From: Zwartia hollandica
GTDB lineage: Bacteria > Pseudomonadota > Gammaproteobacteria > Burkholderiales > Burkholderiaceae_B
DNA: 64,000 nucleotides
Reading direction: 5' to 3'
Assembly: GCF_019923725.1 (NCBI RefSeq)
Contig: NZ_JAHXRI010000006.1
Location: 62,001-126,000, forward strand
The stretch's first letter is position 1, and every line of letters begins with the position of its first letter. Position numbers and translations under genes: made by a program. Positions 26,777-35,947 of the stretch are shown in pieces. Below the pieces are notes generated by a model that was given only the letters and a program-made list of their open reading frames with translations, ran no database searches and had not been told where the DNA came from.

Positions 26777-28303
26777 GTGGATGCGATTAACGGATTTCTG
26801 TATGGACTTGACGTAGCGCTGACTTTCAATAATCTGCTTGCCGCCTTAGCAGGGGCCCTCGCTGGGACTCTGATCGGTGTTCTGCCTGGCCTGGGTCCAA
26901 CTGCTGGGATCGCAATGATCTTGCCGCTGAGCTACTCGCTCGACCCGACAAGCGGCCTCATTATGATGGCTGGTATGTTCTATGGCGCCATGTATGGCGG
27001 ATCGACGACAGCTATTTTGGTGAACATGCCGGGTGAATCTGCCTCGGTCATTACGTGCATCGATGGCTATAAATTGACAAAAAAGGGGCGTGCTGGTGCA
27101 GTCCTGACCATTGTTGCCGCGGGTTCTTTTGTAGGCGGCGTGCTGTCGGTGGTCGGGGTGATGCTGTTTGCGCCCGCGCTTGCACAGTTAGGTTTACTTT
27201 TCGGTCCCGCTGAGTTTTTTGCACTGACAGCAGGCGGCCTACTGTTATTTTCACGTATTTCGGGTGGCTCTCTAGCGGCTGGCATTTTTCCCATGGCAAT
27301 TGGTCTCATGCTAAGTACGGTCGGACAAGAGCTAGTCACGGGTCAGGATAGGTTTACTTTTGGAGTTAGTGATCTCACTCTCGGCGTTGAGTTGGTGGCT
27401 TTGGTGGTCGGTCTCTACGGAATTACAGAAATAATGTCGGTGGTGGCGAACTTGCAAACGCAAGTCAAACCTTTACCCGTCCGTCTAAGAGATATGTTCC
27501 CGACGCGCGAGGAGTGGAAAAGATCGGTCGCACCGTATGGACGCGGCACAGCATTAGGTTTTGTTTTTGGCTTATTGCCTGGGCCCTCTGCCACCATGGC
27601 AAGCTTCGCATCCTACCGTTTGGAAAAAGGTGTCTCCAAACATAAGGAAGAGCTCGGGGAAGGCGCCATTGAGGGCGTCGCTGGCCCAGAAACTGCAAAT
27701 AATGCGGCTGCCACTTCTTCGATGGTTCCCTTGCTTGCGCTTGGCATTCCGTTTGGCTCTGTGACCGCTCTCATGCTCGCTGCAATGATGGTGCATGGCG
27801 TTCAACCAGGCCCAATGATGATCACGCAGCATCCGGAAGTATTTTGGGGCGTGATTGCCTCGATGCTGATCGGTAACGCAATGCTCTTGATTTTGAACGT
27901 CCCACTCATCAGCCTCTGGGTGAGTTTACTGCGCGTACCTAATCATATTTTTCTACCAATCATTTTGATGGTGGCTACGATTGGCTGCTACAGCGTGCGC
28001 AACAGCATGGTTGATGTGTACATGCTGCTATTGGTCGCTTTTGTTGGATATTGCTTAACCAAGTTGAACTTTCAACTCGCACCAATGGTCGTAGGCGTAG
28101 TGCTCGGGCCTCTCATTGAGAAGCACCTACGCGAAGGTCTCTTTATGAGCCTAGGGGATATCTCTGTTTTTTACACCAGTCCCTTGGCTATCGGGATCTG
28201 GGCACTTGTGCTCTTGGTCTTACTACTCGGACCAATACAGTACCTTCTGTCTAAAGCGTTCGGGATGAAGTTCAAAAAAATCATCCCGGAAAGTTCTGAG
28301 TAG
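26777..28303 (+). CDS. tctA: Tripartite tricarboxylate transporter large permease TctA
   Basis: A 508-residue permease with about twelve membrane helices. The signatures [42 protein letters not shown] and [26 protein letters not shown] are intact. It starts at GTG 26777 after AAAGGAATC. In the second signature Gly-Gly-Gly is replaced by G-P-S, a difference from the first TctA that could matter for substrate choice. It is the last gene of the operon beginning at 18929 and ends only 7 bases from the stop of the convergent CoA-transferase, with no recognisable terminator between. Confidence 0.95.
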   Translation: MDAINGFLYGLDVALTFNNLLAALAGALAGTLIGVLPGLGPTAGIAMILPLSYSLDPTSGLIMMAGMFYGAMYGGSTTAILVNMPGESASVITCIDGYKLTKKGRAGAVLTIVAAGSFVGGVLSVVGVMLFAPALAQLGLLFGPAEFFALTAGGLLLFSRISGGSLAAGIFPMAIGLMLSTVGQELVTGQDRFTFGVSDLTLGVELVALVVGLYGITEIMSVVANLQTQVKPLPVRLRDMFPTREEWKRSVAPYGRGTALGFVFGLLPGPSATMASFASYRLEKGVSKHKEELGEGAIEGVAGPETANNAAATSSMVPLLALGIPFGSVTALMLAAMMVHGVQPGPMMITQHPEVFWGVIASMLIGNAMLLILNVPLISLWVSLLRVPNHIFLPIILMVATIGCYSVRNSMVDVYMLLLVAFVGYCLTKLNFQLAPMVVGVVLGPLIEKHLREGLFMSLGDISVFYTSPLAIGIWALVLLVLLLGPIQYLLSKAFGMKFKKIIPESSE

Positions 28304-28310
28304 CATTAAG

Positions 28311-29543
28311 TTAAGAACTAGACGAGGACTTGACCTTCACCCAACCTGGGTCGAGTCCGACTGCGCCTGAAGCGGCGAGTTCGGCAATTTTCTCTGCAGA
28401 GTAGCCAGACTCACTCAAAATTTCAACCGTATGCTGGCCCAGCCGCGGCGGTGGTAAACGGATCGCTCCGGGAGACTCACTGAACTTAATGGGTAACCCG
28501 GCCATCGACATCATGCCCAACCCCTCTAGGCTCATTTCTTGAATCATGTCGCGCGCGTGAACCTGTGGCTGCTGCACAACCTTGTCAATCGTGTTGACGG
28601 GTGAGCATGGCACTTCGTTCTCGATCAGTCGCTTTTCCCAGTACGCCAGCGGCTGCGTAATAATGATTGCGCCAATCAGCTTGATCATCAGTGCGCGATT
28701 ATCCGAACGCATTTGTGGATTAATAAAACGAGGGTCTTCTAACCATTCGGGCTTTTCTAGCGCCGCACAAAGCCCCTTCCACATCCGTTGGTTAAAGGCA
28801 GAGATAACAATCCACTGATCACTTGCCTGATAAGCGCGATAGGTCGGGCTAGTAAGAGCACCGCTGCCGCTTGGGCCGGGCACCTCTCCACTTGAAAAGT
28901 AGCGCGTGAAGAACTGAGCCAGCATCGCCATATGGCCTTCGAGTAACGAGGTGTCGACTCGCTGGCCCCGACCAGTGCGGTGGCGCGTCTCTAATGCCAT
29001 CATCACGCCCATGGCGCCAAACATTCCGGCACCAACATCCGCAACAGACATACCCATTTTTGCGGGGCTGCCTTCAGGATCACCTGTGATGCTCATCGAG
29101 CCTGCATAAGCCTGCATGAATAAATCATTCGCAGGCTCTTTACTCAACGGGCCTGTTGCACCGAAACCGCTGATGGCGCAATACACGAGACGTGGATTCA
29201 CTTTCGCCAGCGACTCATAGTCAAGGCCTAGACGCTCTAGCGCACCGACCCGATAGTTGTGTACCAAGACATCAGCTTGTTCGATAAGCTCACGAGCAAT
29301 CTTGACCCCTTCGGGGGTCTTGAGGTCGATCGCCATGCCACGCTTATTACGATTTGCAGCCGCATAGTAATAGCTCAGCGAATCATGGAAGAAGGGAGAC
29401 CACGCACGACTGTCATCACCGACTTCAGTGCGTTCTATTTTGATCACATCTGCGCCATAGTCACCTAATAACATGCCACAGAATGGACCCGCCATGGCAA
29501 CACTGATCTCAACAACCTTAATCCCTGCAAGCGGTGCTGTCAT
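28311..29543 (-). CDS. CaiB/BaiF family CoA-transferase
   Basis: A 410-residue class III CoA-transferase. The catalytic residue is Asp169 (GMSVADVGAG), the same number as in formyl-CoA transferase, and the N-terminal IKVVEISVAMAGPFCGMLLGDYGADVIKIE is canonical. It is the last gene of a minus-strand cluster with the PPOX-type protein (23 bases upstream), MDR and SDR oxidoreductases and a TRAP transporter. It probably activates an acid from that pathway by CoA transfer. Only seven bases separate it from the convergent tctA, so antisense overlap of transcripts is likely. Confidence 0.9.
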   Translation of the reverse strand: MTAPLAGIKVVEISVAMAGPFCGMLLGDYGADVIKIERTEVGDDSRAWSPFFHDSLSYYYAAANRNKRGMAIDLKTPEGVKIARELIEQADVLVHNYRVGALERLGLDYESLAKVNPRLVYCAISGFGATGPLSKEPANDLFMQAYAGSMSITGDPEGSPAKMGMSVADVGAGMFGAMGVMMALETRHRTGRGQRVDTSLLEGHMAMLAQFFTRYFSSGEVPGPSGSGALTSPTYRAYQASDQWIVISAFNQRMWKGLCAALEKPEWLEDPRFINPQMRSDNRALMIKLIGAIIITQPLAYWEKRLIENEVPCSPVNTIDKVVQQPQVHARDMIQEMSLEGLGMMSMAGLPIKFSESPGAIRLPPPRLGQHTVEILSESGYSAEKIAELAASGAVGLDPGWVKVKSSSSS

Positions 29544-29566
29544 CTCTACCTCGTCACATCCCGTCT

Positions 29567-30172
29567 CTATAGTTCACTCTTATAGCGTTCAAGCATTTCA
29601 GCTTGCGTTTCAGGTGGGTCAGCCATGCCAGTCTGCTCACCAATCATCTCTCCCATTGTCGGCAAGCGGGCCCGATCAATTTGCTTAGATGTGTCCCACA
29701 GCTTTGAACGCATAAATGCCTTCGCGCAATGCAGATAGGCCTGTGTCACGTCCACCTGAATCACCAACTTCGGGGGCTTTAGCTCAGACGTGCAAAGCTT
29801 CAATAGATCCGTCGCAGTCGTCAACTTTGCTTGACCGTTCACACGCAAGGTCTCATCCACGCCTGGGATGATGAATAGCATCCCGATACGCCTAGTGTGG
29901 ATAATATTCTCTAAGGTATCTAAGCGATTGTTACCGGGCGAGTCCGGGATCAAGAGTTGACCCGCCTCAGTGACCTTGACAAAGCCGGGCGCACCCCCTC
30001 GGGGCGAGGCGTCTAAGGCGTCGTCTGCTCCCTGACTACCCAACACAACAAAAGGTGAGAGCGCAATAAACTGGCGGCAGTGCCTATCCAGCGCTGGCAT
30101 TTGCTTTTTTACTGCGCGCTCTTTAGGCGACGCGTAGAGCGCACGCAGTTGCTCGATTGATTGAATCAACAT
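29567..30172 (-). CDS. Pyridoxamine 5'-phosphate oxidase-family flavoprotein
   Basis: A 201-residue PPOX/FMN-binding split-barrel protein. The segment GFVKVTEAGQLLIPDSPGNNRLDTLENII and RIGMLFIIPGVDETLRVNGQA are characteristic of the MSMEG_1061-like branch rather than true PdxH. These proteins bind FMN or F420 and reduce or oxidise small molecules, so I do not call it vitamin B6 synthesis. It starts five bases after the MDR oxidoreductase stop and is followed by the CoA-transferase, so it belongs to the same operon. Its substrate is unknown; a reductase for an unsaturated carbonyl intermediate would fit. Confidence 0.8.
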   Translation of the reverse strand: MLIQSIEQLRALYASPKERAVKKQMPALDRHCRQFIALSPFVVLGSQGADDALDASPRGGAPGFVKVTEAGQLLIPDSPGNNRLDTLENIIHTRRIGMLFIIPGVDETLRVNGQAKLTTATDLLKLCTSELKPPKLVIQVDVTQAYLHCAKAFMRSKLWDTSKQIDRARLPTMGEMIGEQTGMADPPETQAEMLERYKSEL

Positions 30173-30177
30173 CGTAC

Positions 30178-31152
30178 TTAATTCATCGACACTACAATTT
30201 TGCCAAAGTGTTGATTGCCACGCATTTTTGCAAAGGCATCAGCAATCTTGTCAAAACTATAGGTACTGTCAATAGGCAAGGCTAACTTGCCAGACTCGAT
30301 ATGAGGCCAAAGATCTCCCATCGCACGCGAAGCAATCTCACGAACCTCATCAATGCTACGAGTGCGGAATGTGACACCTGTATATTTAATACGCTTGGCT
30401 GCATGCAAATCAAAATCAAACTCTGCGAATCTACCCGCGAGTCGCCCTACGTTCACTATGCGCCCCAAGACCGCACAGGCCTCTAGATTCGGCGTACCAA
30501 ACTTGCCTGATAATTGATCAATGATTAGATCGACACCCTTTCCGCCATTGGCCTGCGCTGCAAGTGCGGGCCAATTCGGATCGCTGTTGTCGATAGCAAA
30601 ATCAGCACCGTACTTGTTCAACTGCGCAAGTCGACCGGGGTTAGATGATGTACCGATAACTGTTTTCGCTCCCATCACTTTCGCAATTTGCATTGCCATC
30701 AATCCAACACCAGACGACGCTCCTTGAATCAGCACCGTTTCGCCCGCCCGCATTTCGCCTGCGGTAATTAGTGCGTTATGCATCGTAATAATTGAAATGG
30801 GTAGCGTTGTTGCTTGCTCATAGGTCATTGAGGCAGATGGGATAGGCATCACACGGCCCCAGTCCGTTACGACATACTCGGCATAACCGCGAGTCCCCGA
30901 ACACATCACGCGGTCGCCCGGCTTGATCCCACGCACGCGTGCACCAACCTCTACGACTTCACCGGCCCACTCCATTCCAGGAATCGTTCCAGGCCCTCCG
31001 ACGCTGCCATGCTGGCCTCCAGAGAGGACACCGAGATCGGCGCGATTCAAGGCATAGGCATGCGCGCGCACAAGCACCTGGTCCTCAGTCGGAGTAGGCT
31101 TTGGTGCCTCACCAATCTCAAACCCAGTCTCGGTCAACACAACTGCTTTCAT
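30178..31152 (-). CDS. Zinc-binding alcohol dehydrogenase family (MDR) oxidoreductase
   Basis: A 324-residue medium-chain dehydrogenase of the quinone-oxidoreductase branch. The GroES-like domain (1-125) has GMEWAGEVVEVGARVRGIKPGDRVM; the nucleotide-binding domain has QGASSGVGLMAMQIAKVMGA. No structural-zinc cysteine cluster is visible, consistent with an NADPH-dependent enoyl or quinone reductase. It sits between the SDR and PPOX genes of the minus-strand cluster. A role in reducing an enoyl or keto intermediate is likely; family membership is clear but the substrate is not. Confidence 0.88.
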   Translation of the reverse strand: MKAVVLTETGFEIGEAPKPTPTEDQVLVRAHAYALNRADLGVLSGGQHGSVGGPGTIPGMEWAGEVVEVGARVRGIKPGDRVMCSGTRGYAEYVVTDWGRVMPIPSASMTYEQATTLPISIITMHNALITAGEMRAGETVLIQGASSGVGLMAMQIAKVMGAKTVIGTSSNPGRLAQLNKYGADFAIDNSDPNWPALAAQANGGKGVDLIIDQLSGKFGTPNLEACAVLGRIVNVGRLAGRFAEFDFDLHAAKRIKYTGVTFRTRSIDEVREIASRAMGDLWPHIESGKLALPIDSTYSFDKIADAFAKMRGNQHFGKIVVSMN

Positions 31153-31215
31153 AGCATTTCCTTTTTAAGTGGTGCAAGAGCGTGGTCTGCCACGTCCGTC
31201 AGCGTTGGGGGCCGA

Positions 31216-32010
31216 CTATCGTGTTGCGGATGTCAGCCCACCATCGACAACTAGGGTTTGTCCATTAATGTATCGGGCTTCGTCGCTCGAAAGAAATACC
31301 ACGGCATGTGCCACATCCCACGATTCTCCCATGTAACCAGCAGGCACTTGCTTATGACGATGCGCAACAAATCCTTCGAAATCACCCTTCGCGTATTTAT
31401 CAGCGAGGCGCTTGACTAACGGCGTAAACATTAAGCCTGGCGCAACGCAATTCAAACGAATTCCTCGATCAGCATAAATGACGCCTGTCGTCTGCATCAG
31501 TTGTTGAAGGGCACCTTTGCCGGCCGAATAACCTACTTGTGGCTTGCCGATATACCGCAGACCAGCCACAGAAGAGATGCTAACAACCGAGCCATTGCCC
31601 TGTGCTTCCATAATCGGCAACACATACTTACAGGCAAGAAATGCGCCCTTAACGTTTACGTCTAGCTGCTCGTCAAACACAGCTTCCGACATCGTCACCG
31701 GATCGCCCGGCTCTGAACGACCAACGTTATTCACCAGAATATCGATCCGACCATATTTCGCCATACAGGCATCAACCAGCTTTTTTACATCCTCTGCTTT
31801 TGTGGCGTCAGCAACCATAACGCCTGCAGAGCCGCCCTCTTGCTCGATGATTTTTTGTGTTTGTTCGGCAGCTTCTAAATTGAGATCCGACCCAAAAATC
31901 TTTGCGCCCTGACGTGCGAGTGCTACGGCAATTGCCTTGCCATTACCCCAGCCCTCACCGAGCGTGCCACACCCTGTCACCAATGCAACTTTGCCATCTA
32001 GTCTGAACAC
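31216..32010 (-). CDS. Short-chain dehydrogenase/reductase
   Basis: A 264-residue classical SDR. The cofactor motif is TGCGTLGEGWGNGKAIA, a longer variant of TGxxxGxG, with NNVG further on; the catalytic Ser is in SISSVAG and the Tyr/Lys pair in YSAGK. The C-terminal signature YINGQTLVVDGGL is intact. It oxidises or reduces a hydroxyl/keto group with NAD(P). It lies 38 bases after the small membrane protein gene and 63 bases before the MDR gene, within the minus-strand catabolic cluster. The substrate cannot be determined. Confidence 0.9.
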   Translation of the reverse strand: MFRLDGKVALVTGCGTLGEGWGNGKAIAVALARQGAKIFGSDLNLEAAEQTQKIIEQEGGSAGVMVADATKAEDVKKLVDACMAKYGRIDILVNNVGRSEPGDPVTMSEAVFDEQLDVNVKGAFLACKYVLPIMEAQGNGSVVSISSVAGLRYIGKPQVGYSAGKGALQQLMQTTGVIYADRGIRLNCVAPGLMFTPLVKRLADKYAKGDFEGFVAHRHKQVPAGYMGESWDVAHAVVFLSSDEARYINGQTLVVDGGLTSATR

Positions 32011-32048
32011 ATTGCCCCCAAGTGATTGCTTTTATATTGAGCATCATA

Positions 32049-32501
32049 TTACCCGCCCGAGACCAAGCGGGCAAAAGCCTTTTGCACGGCGGGTTCAGCC
32101 GCATAAAAAACCGTCGCACTCACGCCGCTGCGCACAACTAGTCGGGGTGCAATTAACCAGGTCATATGCGGAACATAAATAAATTTAGCTTGCCTGATCT
32201 GGTCGATCGCAATGCGTTTATTCCAGATCCAAGTTTGCTCGATAACACCATCTCGAATAGATGTTCGACTTCTTAGCATCCAAAAATAAATGAGTCCGGT
32301 CACAAGACTAGCGCATCCCCAGACGACTACGGCGGTATCCGTAAACTCGGACCATTGCATGTGTTGCATCGCGGGCAGCCCCGACCAGATGATGGCGACA
32401 ATGAACAGTGTCGCTACGATCTTAATCAACAGGGGGAAGGCAGGCCCCTCCGCCGTAAAGTCGGACATGGCCTCATCGGCGATCACTGCCGATTCACTCA
32501 T
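32049..32501 (-). CDS. Small membrane protein with PH-like domain, coupled to TRAP dctM
   Basis: A 150-residue protein I do not recognise as a named family. Two hydrophobic helices (about 23-45 and 55-75) are followed by a strand-rich segment, TSIRDGVIEQTWIWNKRIAIDQIRQAKFIYVPHM, that resembles bacterial PH-like domains. Its ATG overlaps the dctM stop by four bases (ATGA), the same coupling used between dctQ and dctM, so it is made together with the transporter. It may be an accessory or assembly factor of the TRAP permease. The evidence for that is position only. Confidence 0.6.
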   Translation of the reverse strand: MSESAVIADEAMSDFTAEGPAFPLLIKIVATLFIVAIIWSGLPAMQHMQWSEFTDTAVVVWGCASLVTGLIYFWMLRSRTSIRDGVIEQTWIWNKRIAIDQIRQAKFIYVPHMTWLIAPRLVVRSGVSATVFYAAEPAVQKAFARLVSGG

Positions 32502-34003
32502 TTTGCTTGCGGAGTATTTTTCATCAGATCACGCATCAGATTATTGACCGTATCCTGATCGTTTTGATCCTCTGATTGCTGCAAATCATTAGGTGGCACT
32601 TCTATTCTGATTGTTTTTAGGTCTACTTCAATCGGCTTATCGAGGAAAACTGTCACTGTTTGCGGGAAGAAAATCACAATCACCACAAGCGTCAATTGCA
32701 ACAATACCCAGGGAATAGAGCCTAGATAGATATCCTTAGACAACACCTTCGCTGGCAACGAACCGGATTTAAACAAGTTATCAGCCGTGCTGCGCAAATA
32801 GAACAAGGCGAAGCCAAAAGGTGGGTGCATAAAACTGGTCTGCATGTTTACGCACAGCAGCACACCAAACCAAATCATGTCGATGCCTAGCTTGCTCGCA
32901 ACGGGCGCGAGCATCGGCAAGATAATGAAAGCGATCTCAAAGAAGTCTAAGAAAAAGGCGAGAAAGAAAACGAAAATATTGACGACAAACAGAAAGCCTA
33001 TCTGCCCACCAGGCAAGCCAGTCAATAAGTGTTCAATCCAGATGGCACCATCGACACCCTGAAAAACGAGCGAAAACACGCGCGAGCCGATCAGAATGAA
33101 GACGACCATTGCAGTGATTCGCATCGTACTCGTCATGCCATCACGCACAATTTCCCAGTTCAGCCGTCGGTGAAACGCAGCCAGCAAAATCGCGCCAACA
33201 GCACCCATCGCACCCGCCTCAGTTGGCGTCGCGATGGCGGTGGTCATGAAAGGTAAGCCACCCATGCTCCCCAACACGGCAAAAATCAGCATCGCCGACG
33301 GAATGATGCCGCGCAAACATTTGCGCCACAGGTCCCAACCATGAAGCGTACGAGCCTCAGGCGGCAAGCCTGGCATATGGCCGGGACGCAATCGGGACAA
33401 TACGAAGGTATAAGCTAGAAATAAAAGGATCTGTAGAATCGATGGGCCCCAGGCCCCTTTGTACATGTCGCCTACAGAACGGCCCAATTGATCAGCCATC
33501 ACCACCAACACTAGCGAGGGCGGTACAAGCTGTGTGATGGTTCCTGAAGCGGCTAGGACGCCGGTGGCGTAACGCATGTTGTAGCCATAGCGCATCATGA
33601 CCGGTAACGAGATCATCGCCATCGCGATGACTTGGCCAGCGACCGTACCCGTCACCGCGCCTAAGATAAAACCCACGATAATGACGGAGTAACCAACCCC
33701 ACCTCGAATCGGACCGAACAGTTGTCCCATCGAGTCAAGCATGTCTTCGGCAAGCCCGCACTTCTCAAGCACTGCCCCCATCAATGTGAAAAATGGGATT
33801 GCCAACAATAGGTCGTTGGACAAAATACTGAAGATATTCAGCGGCAAGTTGTACATAAAGGCGGCGGGAAACCAACCCATCTGGATGGCGATAAACCCAC
33901 TCAGCAACCCTAGCGCAGACAACGAAAACGCAACGGGAAATCCAATCAACATGATCAGAATTAACCCCAAGAACATAAGGGGTGCGAAATCTTGCATACT
34001 CAT
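32498..34003 (-). CDS. dctM: TRAP transporter large permease DctM
   Basis: A 501-residue TRAP large subunit with about twelve membrane helices. Typical segments are LIGFPVAFSLSALGLL near the start, IPFFTLMGAVLEKCGLAEDML, GAVTGTVAGQVIAMAMISLPVMMRYGYN and FLDFFEIAFIILPML. It is longer than the standard ~430 residues because of a hydrophilic C-terminal tail of about 50 residues (rich in Asp, Gln and Asn). It overlaps dctQ and the PH-like gene by four bases each. With DctQ it forms the membrane part of a sodium-driven acid importer. No DctP receptor gene is present in the window. Confidence 0.93.
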   Translation of the reverse strand: MSMQDFAPLMFLGLILIMLIGFPVAFSLSALGLLSGFIAIQMGWFPAAFMYNLPLNIFSILSNDLLLAIPFFTLMGAVLEKCGLAEDMLDSMGQLFGPIRGGVGYSVIIVGFILGAVTGTVAGQVIAMAMISLPVMMRYGYNMRYATGVLAASGTITQLVPPSLVLVVMADQLGRSVGDMYKGAWGPSILQILLFLAYTFVLSRLRPGHMPGLPPEARTLHGWDLWRKCLRGIIPSAMLIFAVLGSMGGLPFMTTAIATPTEAGAMGAVGAILLAAFHRRLNWEIVRDGMTSTMRITAMVVFILIGSRVFSLVFQGVDGAIWIEHLLTGLPGGQIGFLFVVNIFVFFLAFFLDFFEIAFIILPMLAPVASKLGIDMIWFGVLLCVNMQTSFMHPPFGFALFYLRSTADNLFKSGSLPAKVLSKDIYLGSIPWVLLQLTLVVIVIFFPQTVTVFLDKPIEVDLKTIRIEVPPNDLQQSEDQNDQDTVNNLMRDLMKNTPQAK

Positions 34004-34539
34004 TGAAGCGGCCTCTCGTAGGTCAGATCCATCTGATAGGTACCCCTCAACCAGCCGACGCGCTTTATCATTTCGGAAACGCCTTGCAATGCCATCAACG
34101 CAAAGCCAAGCGGCAATAACATCATCACGGGCCAGCGGATGAGGCCTCCAGCGTTTCCGGAGATTTCACCTGAAACGTACATCCCCACAAACAGTGGCCA
34201 AGAAAGATACGCAAACAAGATCATCGCAGGCATCAGAAAAAAGGTAAGCCCAAAGAGATCGATCCAAACGCGGCTCTTGCTTTTTAACGTTCCGTAAATC
34301 ACATCGACACGGACATGCTCGTTTACTCGCAATACTTGTGCCGCACCAAGCATCACACAAGCGGCGAACAAATACCATTGGATTTCAAGCCAGCCATTTG
34401 AGCTGTAGGAGAAGGTGTAGCGCATCACTGCATTACCTGCGCTAATTAGGCTGCAGAGCAGGACTGCCCACTTGGCGAATACAGCAGAAAAATCACTCAA
34501 CCGATCAATCAGGCGAGCTAATACTAGTAACTGAGTCAT
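34000..34539 (-). CDS. dctQ: TRAP transporter small permease DctQ
   Basis: A 179-residue, four-helix DctQ subunit. The second helix region NGWLEIQWYLFAACVMLGAAQVLRVNEHVRVDVIYG is the family signature, including the conserved E-x-x-x-Y/W and H-V-R-V-D motif. It is coupled to dctM by a four-base overlap. The 161 bases upstream of it, towards the M20 gene, contain only a weak 5-bp repeat (34652-34666) and no clear promoter. Normally a dctP receptor gene adjoins; here an M20 amidohydrolase takes that place. Confidence 0.9.
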   Translation of the reverse strand: MTQLLVLARLIDRLSDFSAVFAKWAVLLCSLISAGNAVMRYTFSYSSNGWLEIQWYLFAACVMLGAAQVLRVNEHVRVDVIYGTLKSKSRVWIDLFGLTFFLMPAMILFAYLSWPLFVGMYVSGEISGNAGGLIRWPVMMLLPLGFALMALQGVSEMIKRVGWLRGTYQMDLTYERPLQ

Positions 34540-34700
34540 CTCTAAACCCCCGTGCGCTTAGCACCGCAACCGAGACAAGTGGCGGGCTCAAGGCTAACGT
34601 CAGATCATAACGAAATGTTCGACATAAAGCCCTACTTTCATTTGGGTTTTAGGGACCGACCGTCCCGTGGTTTACCCTTAGATGCGAAGCAAATCCTTGC

Positions 34701-35897
34701 TTATCGCGCATCAGAAAGCCAGCGTTCAGTCAGGCGCACGAAATAACTCGCACCTACCGGGATGATTGCATCATTGAAATCATAGGAGGTGTTATGTACG
34801 ACACAAGCGCCTTCTCCATGACCATCCAAACGATGCTTACCTTCGCCATTCCCAATAAAGGCGTAGCAGCCCGGCTTCACCAACAACATGTGCGCAAAAT
34901 CCTCCCCCGCCATCACGCCAGGGTACTGATCATTCACCATGTCTGGGCCCACAATCTCGCGCATGATTTGCGCCGCGAAATCCGCCTCATTCGCATGATT
35001 GACGACCGGCGGCGATGCGCGTCTGAAAAAAATATCGGCTTCACATTCGTGCGCCAGTGCGGTCTGTGTCGCCAGTGTCCGTAGCCGCTCTTCTAAACGA
35101 TCCAGCGCCGAAACGGAGAATGTCCGGATAGTCCCACCCACAGAAGCCGAGTTGGGGATCACGTTCGGGGCCGATGAGCCTTCAAGTTGCGTCACAGCTA
35201 AAAGGGCTCGCTCGGTTCCAGGTATTACCTTTGCGACGAGACTCTGCAACGACGTGGCCAAAGACAAGACTGGCGTGATCGGATCGGTCCCTGTATGCGG
35301 CAACGAGGCATGCGTACCCTGTCCCTTGATGGTGACTTTAAACGTGCTGCTTGAAGCCATGAGCGGGCCACGGTTCAAAGCAAATCCGCCAACCGATCCG
35401 ATGGACCAATTATGTAAACCGAAAATAGCTTCGCACGGAAAACGCTCAAACAAACCATCATCGATCATTTTCTTGGCGCCGGCCTTGCCCATCTCCTCTG
35501 CTGGCTGAAAAACAAAATGCACCGTGCCGTCAAAGTTACGCGTCTGCGACAGGTGCCAAGCCGCAGCAAGAAGCATGGTGGTGTGCCCATCATGCCCACA
35601 GGCATGCATCTTGCCGTCGTTCGTCGATCGATGTTCAAACTGATTCAACTCTTGAAGCGGCAATGCATCCATATCAGCACGCAGTCCAATCGTGCGTTTG
35701 CTGTTTCCCGCCTTCAGCACACCTACCACGCCCGTGCCGGCAATGCCGCGGTGCACCTCGATGCCCCATTCTTTTAATAGACCGGCCACAATCTCAGAGG
35801 TACGATGCTCGTCAAAGCCAAGCTCAGGATGGGCGTGAATGTCGCGGCGAATTTTAATAAATCGGCTGTAATCGGCAAAAGCTTCATTGACTTTCAT
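34701..35897 (-). CDS. M20-family amidohydrolase (metal-dependent)
   Basis: A 398-residue M20D-type peptidase/amidohydrolase of normal length. Metal-site motifs are HAHPELGFDEHRTS, MHACGHDGHTTMLLAA and FVFQPAEEMGKAGAKKMI, and later HNTSYDFNDAIIP near the C terminus. These enzymes remove acyl groups from amino acids or related amides (hippurate, N-acetyl-amino acids, indole-acetyl conjugates) with two metal ions. It lies upstream of dctQM, so the TRAP system may import an N-acylated compound that is then cleaved here. No signal peptide is visible. The exact amide is unknown. Confidence 0.9.
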   Translation of the reverse strand: MKVNEAFADYSRFIKIRRDIHAHPELGFDEHRTSEIVAGLLKEWGIEVHRGIAGTGVVGVLKAGNSKRTIGLRADMDALPLQELNQFEHRSTNDGKMHACGHDGHTTMLLAAAWHLSQTRNFDGTVHFVFQPAEEMGKAGAKKMIDDGLFERFPCEAIFGLHNWSIGSVGGFALNRGPLMASSSTFKVTIKGQGTHASLPHTGTDPITPVLSLATSLQSLVAKVIPGTERALLAVTQLEGSSAPNVIPNSASVGGTIRTFSVSALDRLEERLRTLATQTALAHECEADIFFRRASPPVVNHANEADFAAQIMREIVGPDMVNDQYPGVMAGEDFAHMLLVKPGCYAFIGNGEGKHRLDGHGEGACVVHNTSYDFNDAIIPVGASYFVRLTERWLSDAR

Positions 35898-35947
35898 ATT
35901 GTGTTGACCAGTAGATGCGTTAAGTTAAAAATTAAAAAGTATCGTAC

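Noticed and set aside
28261-28288. 8-bp stem CGGGATGA...TCATCCCG at the end of tctA
   Set aside because: The T-run lies in the loop on the minus strand and none follows the stem, so it does not fit a terminator.
34652-34666. Short inverted repeat GGGAC...GTCCC
   Set aside because: Only five base pairs and no T-run; chance occurrence is likely.
34999-35508. Plus-strand reading frame of 169 residues
   Set aside because: Opposite the M20 amidohydrolase, which has clear motifs; this one has none.
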